Shown: piece after piece, positions 1 through 12,138 of the stretch
How positions within the stretch are numbered: the stretch's first letter is position 1
Layout: every line of letters starts with the position of its first letter
The notes under the pieces: model-generated
What the model was told of the DNA's origin: nothing
The model's database searches: none
The model's input: only the letters and a program-made list of their open reading frames with translations
Program-made: the position numbers and the translations under genes
Source of the DNA: Bostrychus sinensis
Lineage: Eukaryota; Chordata; Actinopteri; Gobiiformes; Eleotridae
Length of the DNA: 64,000 nt
Assembly: GCA_020698575.1 (NCBI GenBank)
Contig: CM036245.1
Span: 34,649,148-34,713,147, forward strand
Direction: 5' to 3'

Positions 1-109
1 TGAACAGGCTGAACGGGTTCGGGTCCACGGAGTGGGACAGAGGTTCAGTCCGGATGGGAGGGCATCTGGGTCTGGATTCGGACCGCGGTCCGCCTATTAA
101 CGACCTCTG
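1..109 (-). mobile_element. hAT element end, cut by the window edge
   Basis: The plus strand ends in GCGGTCCGCC...CGACCTCTG; read on the minus strand this is CAGAGGTCGTTAATAGGCGG, close to the CAGGGGTCACCAA-AGGCGG terminus common in fish hAT elements. The other end is outside the window. Confidence 0.4.
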
Positions 110-241
110 ACATAGAACAACCTTCTCATAATGTGTTAAAGTAGATGATAAAAATGAATTATATTAAATATTAAAACAGAGATAACCAAGGACCATACAA
201 TATCATTAACATTACAATGATATAAAAACAATGCAAAGCAT

Positions 242-3093
242 TTAATTAAACTTAAATAATCTTTGCTTTATTGTCTTTTCAAAAGTAAATCTATTTATAA
301 TTGTTCTGATATTACAAGGGAGTGCATTCCAAGCGACAGCTCCTCTGTAAAGAATTGTTTTTTTCATAAAGTTGGATCTTGGGCTTGGAACAATCACAGA
401 GCTAGTGCTCACTTGACGTGTCACATACTTGTGATAAGATCCACAAAATATTAGTTTATCACTAAAAAAACTGGGCTCATTTTTAACCTTGAATCTGTGC
501 ATGAACAAGAGAAGGCTTGATTGTAATTTTGCCTCCACAGATAACCAGGTCAGTTTATTGTGCATCTTGCTGCTCTATTCTGGGCAATTTGAAGTTTTTT
601 TAAGATGTTTCTGAGTAGTGTTTGACCAAACTATGGGACAATACTGTAGATGTGATAAAACAATACTTTGGACAACATTCTTCATTACAGCAGGTGGACA
701 GTAATCAGAACATTTCCTAGACACAGCAATTCCCTTTCCCATCAGGCTGACAATGTGATTGATCTGATCTGACCAAGACAATGAATGATCTAATCTGATA
801 CCCAACAGTTTGGCTTCAGTGACCTGCTCCACCAGCGATCCATCTAGGGACAGATTAAGAGCCGTGGTATTTGGTGGGACAGACCTGTTACTGAATACAA
901 TGCATTTAGTTTTTGAAATGTTCAGCACCAATTTATTCAATTTCACCCACTTCACTGCCATGTTTAACTCATCCTGTAGGTTTTCCTTCAGTTCAGATGT
1001 TGGTGAAGAGGAGAAGAGTGTAGCATCATCAGCTTACATTAGAATATCAGCCTTCTTAACGGCATGTGGAAAATCATTTATAAATATTGAAAATAAAAGT
1101 GGACCCAAGCAGCTTCCTTGTGGAAGTCCACATGATGTCTTTATACTTTTAGATAAACTGCCATTGAAGAACAATTGCTGTGCCCTATTAGAGAGGTAAC
1201 TGTTCACCCAAGCAAGAGCTGTTTGTGAAAAACAATAGAATTTAAGCTTTTCAATCAGAAGACTGTGGTCAATCACATCAAAAGCTGCAGTGAAGTCCAA
1301 TAGCAATGCTCCAACTAGTTTCCTTTTATCCAAACATGTCAACCATTCCTCTGTCATATGAGCCAGTGCAGTATTAGTGGAATGGCCTTGTCTGTATGCA
1401 AGCTGAGCTTTTGTAAGCAGTTTATTTGCACCAAAATAATTCATGACTTGATTAAAGACAATCTTCTCTAACAACTTACTTAACCCTGGGAGCAAACTAA
1501 TAGGTCTACAGTTAGATCCAGTAAAGGGTGATCTGCCATCTTTGGGAAGAGGTGTAATTTTTGACTGTTTCCAAAGCTCAGGAAAGTTCCAGTTATGATA
1601 GATTGGTTGAAGATATGACAAATAGGTTCAGAGAACAGATTAGCAGCTACTCTGAGTATTTTTCCATCAAGCTTATCAAGGCCTGATTTATGATCAGGGA
1701 GTGAATGTAACATTTTTAACAGTATCTTGATCCACTGTGTCCAGATTTAAATGGCAGATTCTACCCTGCATAATGTCCTTGATAATTCTGCAACACAAGC
1801 TACCATCAGTTATTTTCATCTGAGACCTTAAGGTATTTACTTTGGTTGTAAAGAAATTGTTAAAGTAATTTGCAACATCGTATGGCCTAGTGATACATTT
1901 TCCCTCACATTCTACAAATTTCTGAGTAATTCTGGGCTTTTTACACATTAATACATTCAATATTTTCCACAGTCTTTTACTGTCATTTATTGAGTTACAG
2001 ATTTTTTGTTTAAAATTATTTTTCTTTTTGATATGATTTAATTTTGTAACTTGGTTTCTCAGCTTGCAATAAGTTTTCCTGTCCGCAGAACCTCCTGATT
2101 TTTGAGCAGTCGCTTTGGCCTTGTCTCTTTGAAGCATTAAAGATCTTAATTCACTGTCTAACCATGGTGCACTATTGCTCCTAATAGACCTTTTCCTAAG
2201 TGGAGCATGCTTATTGACTAGCTCCATTAATTTGTCCATAAATATTTTTAAAGCATTATTTACATTCTTTTCCTTATAGACATCAGCCCATTGCAAATTA
2301 TTAACATCTGTTACAAATAAATCTGGATTGTATCTTTGAAATGACCTACTGTGGACAATCCTACCTCCTGATTTGGGAATTTTTGTGTTTCTTGATAAAG
2401 CAATCAAATTGTGATCACTACAGCCTACAGCCTTTGATACCACTTGTGAGCAGAGCTCAGGCACATTGGTGAATATAAGATCAATATATGTAGAAGTTTT
2501 CATACCATTTTTACTTATGAAATTCTTGTGGCCTGTGTGACAACCTGGGAAAGATTACAAATACTGGCCATAACGGACAGTTTTTTATGTAACAGAAAAT
2601 GTTTGGAAAACCAGTCAATATTAAAATCACCTAAAAGAAACACATCTTTACTTTACTTTATCTAGTTTTCACATATTGTATCCAAATAACACACATTCGA
2701 TCTTGGCGGCCTATAACAACAGCCAACTAGTATAGGCTTGCTATGAGGGATTTGAATCTGTACCCATAATGTTTCAATGTCAGAATTCATACAATCATTC
2801 CTTATCAGACCTGCTATGTTTTCTTGAATGTAGAGTGCAACACCCCCACCATATCTATTTCTGTCTTTTCTGTATAAATGATAGCCTTCAATAGCTAAAA
2901 CTGTATTATCAAAACTATCATCCAAATGTGTTTCTGACAGTGCTAAGATATGAACATTATTTGTTAAACAGATATGAGTTACTTCATCGACCTTGTTTCT
3001 GAGGCTACATATGTTTAGGTGAGCTAAAATCAAATCTTTCCGTGAAAAGTTTACCGGTGAAAATTCAGCTTTGTTTCTGGAACTCACAGCCAT
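242..3093 (-). pseudogene. LINE ORF2 (endonuclease-reverse transcriptase), broken
   Basis: Endonuclease pieces at 3093-2662 show LAHLNICSLRNKVDEV, LSETHLDDSF, YGGGVALYI and CCYRPPRS. A middle linker lies at 2503-1694. The reverse transcriptase at 1621-1034 shows NCRPISLLPGLSKLLEKI, FTAAFDVIDHSLL and CGLPQGSCLGPLLFSIFIND, and continues at 961-575. The C-terminal end lies at 565-242. The catalytic Y-ADD box is interrupted: a TAA at 1034-1036 stands where the tyrosine belongs, followed by ADDATLF. Several frame changes separate the pieces, so it cannot make a working enzyme. Confidence 0.9.
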
Positions 3094-3154
3094 ATATCTC
3101 TTTTCTATCTATTAAAACATGTCAAAACAATATGCTATTATGCTATAAGCTGTA

Positions 3155-3845
3155 TCAGGATTGTGAGTCTTTTGTCTGGTTCTCTCTGGGCCAGATGACC
3201 AGTTTATCATACCTCAGTCTGGCTTTATCACCTCTTTCTCTGGCAGCTTTAAGTTTGGGCCACAGTTCCTTCCTTTTCTGTAGCACAGCCTCAGAGAAGT
3301 CTTCATTTATGTAGATATTAGTCCCCTTAAGCTTTTTAGCATAAGAAAGGATGAGCTGTTGGTCTTTAAACCGTAGGAGATTCACAACAATTCTTCTGGG
3401 CCTTCCACCCTCTTTGTGCTGCCCCAGTCTTTGGACACGCTCAATTTCAATCTTTGTGCTGTCCAGCCCAAGATTCCTGGAGAACATCTGCTGAACTTTG
3501 CACTCCAAATCATTCCAGTTTTCACTTTTCTCATCTGCTATTTCCTCAATAATAATGTTTTCCTTCTATGTTGATTCTCTATGTTATCCAGTTTAATGTA
3601 CATTTCATCCATATCCTGTTTTAAGTTCTTTACTGTGTTATCAAATGATTTCGTTTTGACCTCAATTTTTTATATCCTGACTTCATCTCCTCCATTTTAT
3701 CTTGTGTAAATTCCAGGCTTGTTTTCAGCTCCTCTATATCCCGAATAACACCACCCAGCCCCTTGTTTGTTCCCTCCATCATAACTTGTATAAAACATTT
3801 AAAATTTAGCATCTCTCTGTAAAACTCTTTCTGCTGCTCTAACAT
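3155..3845 (-). pseudogene. LINE ORF1 (coiled-coil RNA-binding protein), broken
   Basis: The upstream piece (3845-3630) is charged and probably coiled coil. The downstream piece (3508-3155) carries IEIERVQRLGQ, GRPRRIVVNLLRFKDQQLIL and a basic C-terminal region, as in L1-type ORF1 proteins (RRM plus C-terminal domain). The two are out of frame with each other. Confidence 0.7.
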
Positions 3846-4299
3846 TTGAGAGAGCTAACCCAGGGTCACAGTAGATTCATCCTCACATGCAGAAGCCTAA
3901 GCATGCTTGGGAGGCATGATCTTACCAAGATGTACCAGTGGTGGATGTCAGATGGATATTAGCAATAGATGAAGATGTTGAGGAATAATAGCAGTAGTTG
4001 AAGATGTTAATGTCCAGGCCCTTCTTCAGGAAAGGCCTAGTAGGCCCTGCAGCCTTCTGACTTCATATCATACTACAATCCAAGATTATAGGTAAAGATA
4101 TCCACAATAGAGATAAATGTTATAGCCCAGGTACACCATATTCCACAAAGTAGCTCACTTCTTAGGTTTGCCACAAGATTACACTGATATCTAATGGATT
4201 CTGATGAGATTCAGAGAAGCAAGATGCTCAGAGACATGGCATAGCAGCCATCATAGCAGCCATATAAAAATGTAGTCATGAAAATGAGTAGAGCTGTCT

Positions 4300-5090
4300 C
4301 AATTATAAGAAGATATTCACATTTCTTTACTACCTCAACAATTAAACTGGTTTTACGGTCTCTAGTCCTTTCACTTCTGGACTATTGCTCTATTATTTGG
4401 TCAAATGCATCGGAGGAAATGATCGGAGGAAAGTGCAACTAGTCCAGAATAGAGCAGCTCGACTTGCATTGGGCTGTCCGTTTAGAACCAGTGTAAGGGT
4501 GATGCATGAGAGGCTATCATGGTTAAGAGTGGAGGATAGATTGGCATGTAGCCTTATTTTGTTTAGTAAAAATGTCTATATTTAAAAAAAAAAAACTCGG
4601 GTCTGTTCTCGCATCTACGGTTAATTAGTGATCCACATGGTCTTAATACCAGGCATGCTTCACAGTGCCATTTTTCATCACCCTGCCCAGGACGAACGCT
4701 CTAAAGAGAACTGTCATGTGCAGAGCAATAATGTTGTGGAATAGGCTCCCCTTTTCTTTAATTGCCCTATTCACTAAGTCTTGTTTTAAAAAGGAGCTGA
4801 AAAAGTCTGTTCTCAACGGTAAAATACATTTCTAAACTCTACTTATATTTATAAGTGTAGTGCAAACATCTATCTTGAATTTGGAATATTTACTTTTACT
4901 TTTAACGTAAAGGATGTTGTAGAGACCTATGTAAGGCTATCAAACTAAAATGTATGCTGTAATGCCTTTGTATTAATTTATGTATGTATTGTATGTATGT
5001 AATGTTTGTGTGTATGGACCCCAGGAAGAATAGTCTTTACAGTGGTAAGGACTAATGGGGATCAAAAACAATAAACAATAAACAATAGTT
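4300..5090 (+). mobile_element. L2/CR1-like LINE 3' fragment, opposite orientation
   Basis: The translation shows the end of a LINE ORF2: LLDYCSIIWSNASEE, then KVQLVQNRAARLALGCPFRT and HERLSWLRVEDRLACSL, with a frame break near 4420. The 3' UTR ends in GGACCCCAGGAAGAATAG...GGGGATC and three CAATAAA-like units at 5064-5090. It lies back to back with the LINE at 125-3900. Confidence 0.8.
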
Positions 5091-5856
5091 CCCAACAGAC
5101 CATTATAATGTAAGTTCACACTGTTCCCAATGCTGCTGTTCCCATGTGGAGGATGTCCATAACAGTGCCCTGACAGCTGTCAGTTGCAGGTCCAGGTCCT
5201 GTCCCCACTCAGCCACACCTTTGGTTCTATCCCCTTGGCCTGGTCTGTGTGCAATTTTCAGTAATAGCCAGAATTATTATGTAATAAGTTGCTAATTTCA
5301 GTTTGCCTTGCACAGCAGCTGGATTGTTGTTTGTGAGTTCACAATTTCACAAAATCCATCTTGTCAGGCTCCCACTGAAATGTTTGGGCCTGGAACTGTG
5401 GTGGCCGGGCCAGTGGTGTGGCAGTACTGCTGTGAGTGGGTGGGTTTTTCCCAACAACAACAAGCATTTTTAGCGATACTTGTTATCAACATGGCAGCAC
5501 AGAAAAGTATAAGGCATGCTGCTCTACATTTACAAAAACAGCAAAATTCTTGTAACAACGTCTTTATTGTGTTGTTTTACTGTCATAGTGGTTTGTTGTT
5601 TAGCTACAAAGCTTGCGCTTTATCTCATTACCTCCAAATATTCTACTGAAAGTCTTGCCCCTTCACAAACGTTTTCAATGGGAGCCATTCCAGATTAATA
5701 GCTAATGTTATCACAATCTGGCTTTTGCCAGGTTAAATTTCAGTGGTGAAAAAGCCAAAAATGTTTCTGACACTGGTGCGTCTGATGAATAAACTCCATA
5801 AAGAAGGCTAATATCCTTCATCTTAAAGCAGCACTATAGTATTTGCAGGCTTCCTG

Positions 5857-6289
5857 CAGGTATCAGCAAGTCTAATTTAATGCTTTTTAATGCCATTTCA
5901 AGTGCCTTTTCTAACATTTTTAATGCCACATTCAATACAATCAAAATGTATTTGCAAGTATTGTAAAATGTAGTTCATAAAGCACCAATAATGTTGAAAG
6001 TCAAACATCTGATGTTTGGGTAATTTGGTCCTGCTGGAAGCAAACTCGTTCTGCCCATCTATCAAGCTAGTGTAGACTATGAAAATGGTAAATTCTTATT
6101 TAGGCTATATATACATATTTATATTCACAAATAAAACTAATAATGTCAGTGATTTTACTTTAAAACTAATTAAAATTTTTAATGCCTGCTGGAATCAAAT
6201 GTAATGCTTTTTAATGCCATTTAAGGCCTTTTATTGTCTAAAAATCAATTTAATGGCTTAATGCTTTTTAATGCCCAGTGGAAACCCTG
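5857..6289 (+). mobile_element. MITE (hAT-like), TTTTTAATGCC family, copy A
   Basis: Begins CAGGTATCAGCAAGTCTAAT and ends GCCCAGTGGAAACCCTG, with TAATGCTTTTTAATGCC repeated inside. A second copy in reverse orientation lies at 58630-59018. The CAGGG ends resemble hAT termini. Confidence 0.6.
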
Positions 6290-6429
6290 ATTTGGACCTC
6301 AAAATAAATGACTGTATATAAATACAGTTATTTTAGTGATTGATAAACCTTAAAGTGGAAAAGAGTGGCTTGCCCTCTGCAGGTTGGAGGAAAGTATCAT
6401 GGGGTCTTGTTCATGAGTGAGGTATGGGT

Positions 6430-6870
6430 TGAATGGGAGATTAAGGTTGTGTTAAAGATGGAACTGAGTTGAAGCTCTTGAATTACCAGTCAGATTATGT
6501 TCCTACTCTCACCTATGGTCATGTGCTGTGGGTCATGACCAAAAAGACAAGAGCTCTCAATAGAAGCGGCTGGAATCAAGCTACTTTCCTTTGTAGGGTG
6601 GCTGGGTGCACCTTTAGAGAAAGGGTGAGAAGATTTGTCACATGACAGGGAGTTGGAGTAGAGCTGCTGCTCCTTTACATTAAGAGATGTGGCTCCTCTC
6701 AGGCATCTGTTTTGGATGCCACCTGTCCTGACCCCTGGGAAGACCTAGGACATGCTCCCCAGAAGAGCTGAAGCAAGTGTCTAGATGGAGGGACGTCTGG
6801 GCATCTCTTCTTAGACTGCTGCCTCTGTTACCTGGGCTCAGATTAGCAGTAGTGAGATGGATAAACAGTA
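6430..6870 (+). mobile_element. RTE/Rex-like LINE 3' fragment, degraded
   Basis: Translated pieces resemble the C-terminal end of fish RTE/Rex-type ORF2: RRLSGCTFRERVRRFV-like text, then DPWEDLGHAP and TSGHLFLDCCLCYLG. Many frame breaks. The same family ends at 59650-59892. Confidence 0.6.
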
Positions 6871-7099
6871 AACTCCATGCATAGCAGACTGCTGCAGACT
6901 GCTGCAGATCAGTGTAGCAGATCCGCAAGTGCTTACACACCAACAGCATAAAGCCCAGCTGCTGGCTGCTCTGACCTTAGATTTCCTTGCAGTAATGCCA
7001 TACAAAAGGTGATTGAGGCAGCTGTAGAATAGTGCTAATATAGGAAAGAGTTTGGTGTTGGTTTGTAAAGCACTATTCAAGTCTACCTAAGTAGTACAC

Positions 7100-8734
7100 A
7101 CACACTTAAAAAGACCCTCTCCAGACTTGAAATGTGATCCTCCCTAACCTTGTTGGCTCCAGTTATTTCAGCTTGCCTTGTATTTTGGCTTGACTCTTTC
7201 CATTACGTAATGTCAGAATGCACTTGCTTGACCTTCACTTGTCTTTCACATTGTGCTGTATCCTATTACCCTCACTATAGGAACAGTGCAGAAGTTCTTG
7301 ACTCTACATGAAGACTGCACAGTAAAGAGTTCCAACCCCAAGCACACAGCGGCAGTGCCAGGAACATGTCAGCCCCTGTGTGCTCCGGCTCTATCCAAAT
7401 GACAAGTCTCTCCCTCACAGCTGCAGCGAAGGCATCCACATGGAAGCCCAGACACATTTACTGGGCCAGAGATCCCTCCTGCCATTACTTATCCAGGGTG
7501 CAAACTCAGAACAGCCTGAGACCTTTCTTGAACTGCTGTTCCACAGGTCACATGAGGTAAACATGTTTATCACATTAGAAACTCCAAGGCACCTTCAATT
7601 GATAAAACATACAGTGTTATTTATCAACACAAGAACACATGTTAATGCACAGTTAGGATGGATAGTACAGATTTGACTTGCTCCACAGCTGATGGCCTTG
7701 TTCTGCTATTTTTTTTTACATTTGATATATTTTTAGCTTCTTCCCCTTTAGGCTGTTCTCTGTCAGGGGACTCCACAGCAAATCATCTGCCTCCATATAA
7801 TTCTTTTTTTTAGATTAAGCTGAATATGCAAGTAATCCTTAAGAAAAAAGTGTGAAAAGAATTAAAAAGTAATGTTTCCGAGTGGGTGAAACGATTTGTT
7901 TTCCCCTACGCCAGACCATGCCCCCAACTATGACACAATGCTGACTGTATCTATAAGAACAGTCACCATTTCCCCCGTTTAGGACTTGTGACTTTTGACT
8001 GATAAAAAATAGTAGTCTAAGAAATGGCATTCCAAATCAGCTATAATAAATATGTAGTGTTTGGTGATGTGTCCAGGCTAAATCCATCACTGCTGTTGGA
8101 AAGTCCTAGACCAAAGGGACAGAGCGAGGCAGATGTTTTCCAAATTCTCCCCAAAAAATGCTGTCACAGTGTGCATCCATTCATTCACGCCGCAGCTCGG
8201 AGACAGAATGCAATGGAATATCAATTTATGTGTTGTATGGCTGGCAGAGTGTTAGTATGTCGGCAGCCTGTCAACACAAAGACTGTTGCATAAAATATCT
8301 CAACTATAATTAATAATATAGGATTGCACCACTGCTTGGATCAACATTAAAACTATGTAGCTGGTTTATAAACAAACATATATAAAGTTGATAATAGTGT
8401 TGTTGCATGTTGCAGAGGCTGTGTTTGTGTTGGCAGCAGCTAACATCTCAACTCTATCCAAGAAGCAATAAAGTCTGTAGTAAAGAGTTTGCACAGGAGC
8501 CAAGAAACAGAAGAGCCAGGTCTGGGCCCGTTCACACACACTATATTGTTTTTTGTTTTTTACTGTTCATTTGATAAAACGCTGTTGTTTAAAGTTCTTT
8601 TTTTTTTTTTTTTTCTAAATTTCAATTCACAATATTCCCTTTCATATACATTGCTATATTGCACTGAAAATTCCAGTTTAGTACATGTCCCTTTAAGTCC
8701 CTCCCCCAGAGGTCTCTGATTGGTCAATAGGACC
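7100..8734. other. Non-coding stretch, no gene seen
   Basis: Open frames here are short and lack codon or family signal. At 7749-7800 there is a fragment (GCAAATCATCTGCCTCCAT) of a dispersed fish repeat also seen at 47455-47600, and a T-run at 8601-8615. Confidence 0.5.
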
Positions 8735-8890
8735 CAGAGGTGGGTAGAGTAGCCAAAAGTTGTACTCAAATAAAAGTATGGTTATTTTAAAATATTACTC
8801 AAGTAGAAGTAAAAAGCATATTGCAATAAAACTGCTTAGAAGTACAATTTATTCTAAAGTCACTCAACTAGCTAAATGTAACTCATAAAT
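8735..8890 (+). mobile_element. Tol2-like hAT fragment
   Basis: Starts CAGAGGTGGGTAGAGTAG and continues with ACTCAAGTAGAAGTAAAAAG; the CAGAGGTG start and AGTA-CTTTTACTTGAGTA text are those of Tol2-type ends. An inner part of the same family recurs at 56200-56300 (GTTGCAATAAAA...AGAAGTACAATTTATTC). Confidence 0.65.
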
Positions 8891-9976
8891 ACCCCTCATA
8901 TGTAGGACTTCTGGTTACATTTGTTGTTGTCAAAACCCCTTTTGCTGAGTCTCTGTACCTGACCCAAAATCACATTTTACTGGCCGAGTGCAACCAGTAA
9001 AGTTCATATCTGTGCTGATGTAATTTGTGACATCACAGAATCCTAAATTCTGTTGCAACCCCACTGAGCTGCAATCCCCTAATGGCTTATAAGACTGGAT
9101 TTACTGTAAGAATGAATTACTGAATGAAATCATGGCCGCTGTTGTTTTCAATGGCAGTTGATCCCTGGTGTGTACAGCAGATGTTTTTTGACGTGACAGT
9201 TGATGGGGCTGCAATACTTTGACTGGCCACTGGTGGAACTGGAGGTCTTTTATTAGAGTTTGGGAATGTCACATGTCACTGCAAAGCATCATGGGACCTA
9301 TGGACATGAAAGTTGTCATGAATGTGTCTTGTTTTCAATAGGCTTCGGCTGGATAGTACTCTGCGCATTAAATGTATTATTCTTTATATTCTGACAGCAA
9401 TAGTAAGTGATTCTTGTATAGTATGAGCTGCTATAATCTCACTCACAATTGATGAGGGTGATCATTGCCAAATGTTTTTGTTTTTGTTTTTGTTGATTTA
9501 AAAAAAAAAAATATATATTATTTGGGCCTTTTTCTGCCTTATTGCTTAGTTTCAGATGACATCACAACATTCTATAGGCCTGTAGTACTTCAACAAGATG
9601 GGGGGCAGGCAAAATGTCTATTATTAATATGCAGATTTTTTGGTGTGGTAGGATACATACGGTGGGATCATGAACCTTGTCACTGATATAAATGATCAGT
9701 TTCAACATTGATGCTTTTTCTTTTGAATATTTCTTATAATCATAGCTTATAACTTATACAGTAACAGTAACACTACAGTAACACTGGCTCCTGCCCTCCA
9801 TCTCCAGCTCACATTCTAGAATCTGAAAACAACCAATTGAATAGCTATATATATTGAAGAGCTATACTGCACCACTTATTTTTAGTTTTTATGACATACA
9901 CAGATACATACAGTATATGGTTTGGTGAAGTAAATACATGTAATTTACAGTAGTATTGAATTGTACAACATATATC

Positions 9977-10431
9977 CAGTGGTGGACGAAGTATTCAAAA
10001 GCTGCACTGAAGTAAAAGTACTGTTACCTCAAAAATAATATTACTCAAGTAAAAGTACACAACAAAAATGTTACTTCTGTAAAAAAGTATTGAGTACAAA
10101 GTAAACTTAAGTAGAAAGTACATGTCAATGTTTCTTCTTCTCCTTCCCCAAGTTTCAAACTCAAAACCTTCTGATTGCAAGTCAGATGTGCTGCCCACTA
10201 CACCACCTGAAAAAAATACTTTTAACTCCTCAGACAATTTTACTGTTTTACTCAAGTAAAAGTAAAAATAAAATCATCAAAATTTACTCAAGTAAAAGTA
10301 AAAGTATGTTCTACAAAATGTACTTAGAAAGTACTTTTTCTTAAAAAAACTGTACTTAAGTAAATTACTTGAGTAATCAGTGGATTAATAAAGCTATCTA
10401 TCTAAAAGTATCTAGTTACTGTCCACCACTG
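9977..10431 (+). mobile_element. Tol2-like hAT MITE, complete copy
   Basis: Bounded by CAGTGGTGGAC at the left and GTCCACCACTG at the right, with many ACTCAAGTAAAAGTA motifs between. Flanking 8-mers CATATATC and CATATAGT agree at six of eight positions, as expected for an old 8-bp hAT target duplication. It contains a tRNA-like segment at 10146-10213. Confidence 0.8.
10146..10213 (-). repeat. tRNA-like segment inside the Tol2-like MITE
   Basis: On the minus strand GGTGGTGTAGTGGGCAGCAC is followed by TCTGACTTGCAATCAGA, a five-pair stem with a seven-base loop holding TGC, then a decayed B box (GGTTTTGAGTTTGAAAC). No acceptor stem is clear, so it is a relic, not a working tRNA gene. Confidence 0.5.
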
Positions 10432-12063
10432 CATATAGTGTTATGTATATATTTAATAAACAACTTAAAGACTGAGCTATTGAAAAGCATGTACCAGCTT
10501 TTTTTCTGCACTCATAAAATATAATCCAATATACATATTTTTAAGAGCACAGCTAACGGAAATACTAAAGCCTTTTGTGAAATTTTGAAAAGCATGCAAA
10601 AGTTTATTTTTCATCTACAAAAATTAACAATATTAATGTAACAAGTAGATCCCGAACTCTATACAAACATAGTTATAAGCTACAGAGGATAAATGGATGG
10701 ACTCCATCTTAAACAGTGGTTGTTGCTAAAATTACAACTATTCAAAACTTTGTACAATCCCCCTGTGCTGCAGCAAAGTTGACAAACTCACAGAAATCCA
10801 TACAGTCCCAATCAAGAGAATGTATTTTGTGGCCAGTTTGAACAATTGTGTGGCCAAAAAGTGTTTTATGTTTGTTGCAATTTTTAATGTGATTAATAAC
10901 TTAGCGACAGGTGGTTTGTGGCAATTTTGAGATATTTATCCAAAGGTTCCAACACTTTGGTTTTAAGTAACAGACCATCTGCACAGTCAGGTTACAGATC
11001 TGAGTAAAAGAAAGAGCTTGTGCTGAGTGTATAACCTGACTCACCAGATGCTTTGTTACAGAGAACCATCTTGTGGACCGCCATGTTGTTTACATTTATA
11101 ATGAGAAAAATATTGCTCCATTATTAACCCTAAAGCAAGGAAAAGATGGATATTAGTACATTCTGAACACATAAATGTCACCACAATCCAGCAGTTGTGC
11201 AAGGTAAACATTTGCACATCCTACATACAACTTTGCTTTCTCCAGCTGCGCTCACATGAGGAGATGGTATGAGTGTACAGTGTTTGTTTATTAACAAATC
11301 CCATATATTGCATCTTTAAAGGTGTCTAATACTAACCCTATAGAAGGAGATGCATTGCTGTTAATGTTTAAGCATGTAAAGGGAACAGCACCGATACACA
11401 AACTGCTTACAAAAGACTGGAAACAGACCTTGAACCCATTTATTTGATAATTCTCTTGTAAAATGTTCACAAAGGGGGTCTACAAAACATGACTTTACAT
11501 GAGTAATGACTCCAAAACCACAGCCTAAGCCCATATAAAACTATCATGTCTATATCTATAAGTATGCACTTTATTTGGTAAATATTTAAAACCTGCTGTA
11601 GGATACAAACTTTCAGATAAAAAAAGTTAAAATAACCTTACAGAATGTCAAGCCAGAACAGTCTACGTTACCAACAGTTCACTTTCGAAACAGCCCTTTA
11701 TTCAATGTTTAGCATACACATTTCGCAACAATCTTTAAGAGACAGCCAAATCTCCTTGGTTTACAGTTACCCTCTCAAAAATGTAATAAAAGTGAGAAAT
11801 TCATGGTTTTTATGGCTGCACTAATAGCTAGCAGGAGAGAAATTTTATTGCTTCTTGAACACGCTTCATGCCTTTAAAGGCAAGCCGAAACAGTCACTTG
11901 TTTATATCTGCTTAACCAAAAGTCTCTGGTATTGCACACAATTATTTTCAATATACATTCAAAGCACCATATGTTTATGAAATGAATTTGATTTTTGTCA
12001 GTAATTACTTTAAAACCCACTGACTTTTAAAATATAGCCCCTGTACAAAACACCCTTTGGGTT
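10432..12063. other. postn: 3' flank of postn, probable UTR plus intergenic
   Basis: No open frame with coding signal. Several AATAAA hexamers on the minus strand are listed under the poly(A) entry. No recognised repeat. Confidence 0.4.
11697..11702 (-). terminator. postn: Candidate poly(A) signal of postn
   Basis: AATAAA on the minus strand, 362 nt beyond the furthest possible stop codon. Further AATAAA hexamers lie at 11570-11575, 11439-11444 and 10603-10608, so the 3' UTR could be 0.4 to 1.5 kb. The stretch 10440-12060 contains no recognisable transposon, as expected for a UTR. Confidence 0.4.
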
Positions 12064-12109
12064 TTATGTCCGTCTTCGACTTCCAAGCCATCTTCTCATC
12101 TGTTCATGT

Positions 12110-12138
12110 TTAGTTCCTGCTTGGATTTCTGCTGCCAG
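12110..12138 (-). CDS. postn: postn last exon (alternative end at 12064)
   Basis: A strong pyrimidine tract (T11 CCTCCCAG) gives an acceptor at 12139-12140. From exon 21 this reads AGSRNPSRN and stops at 12110-12112. A second AG at 12132-12133 (exon start 12131) gives a different frame, AEIQAGTKHEQMRRWLGSRR then RT and stop at 12064-12066; the third AG at 12129-12130 differs from that by one codon. Both C-termini are basic. Choice of the first AG rests on the usual first-AG preference; transcripts are needed to decide. Confidence 0.6.

Larger units (their letters stand above)
125..3900 (-). mobile_element. L2/CR1-like LINE, nearly full length, dead
   Basis: On the minus strand it carries an L1-type ORF1 remnant, an endonuclease domain and a reverse transcriptase in LINE order, all broken by stops and frameshifts. 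The 5' edge is near 3900-4250 and the 3' edge near 125-240; exact ends and target duplications were not found. The clade is judged from endonuclease motifs and is approximate. Confidence 0.85.

Noticed and set aside
5308..5649. 113-codon plus-strand frame
   Set aside because: No recognisable domain, no splice or promoter context, composition like the neighbouring non-coding DNA.
10146..10213. Functional tRNA-Ala(TGC) gene
   Set aside because: The B box is decayed and no acceptor stem is seen; it is kept only as a tRNA-like relic in a MITE.
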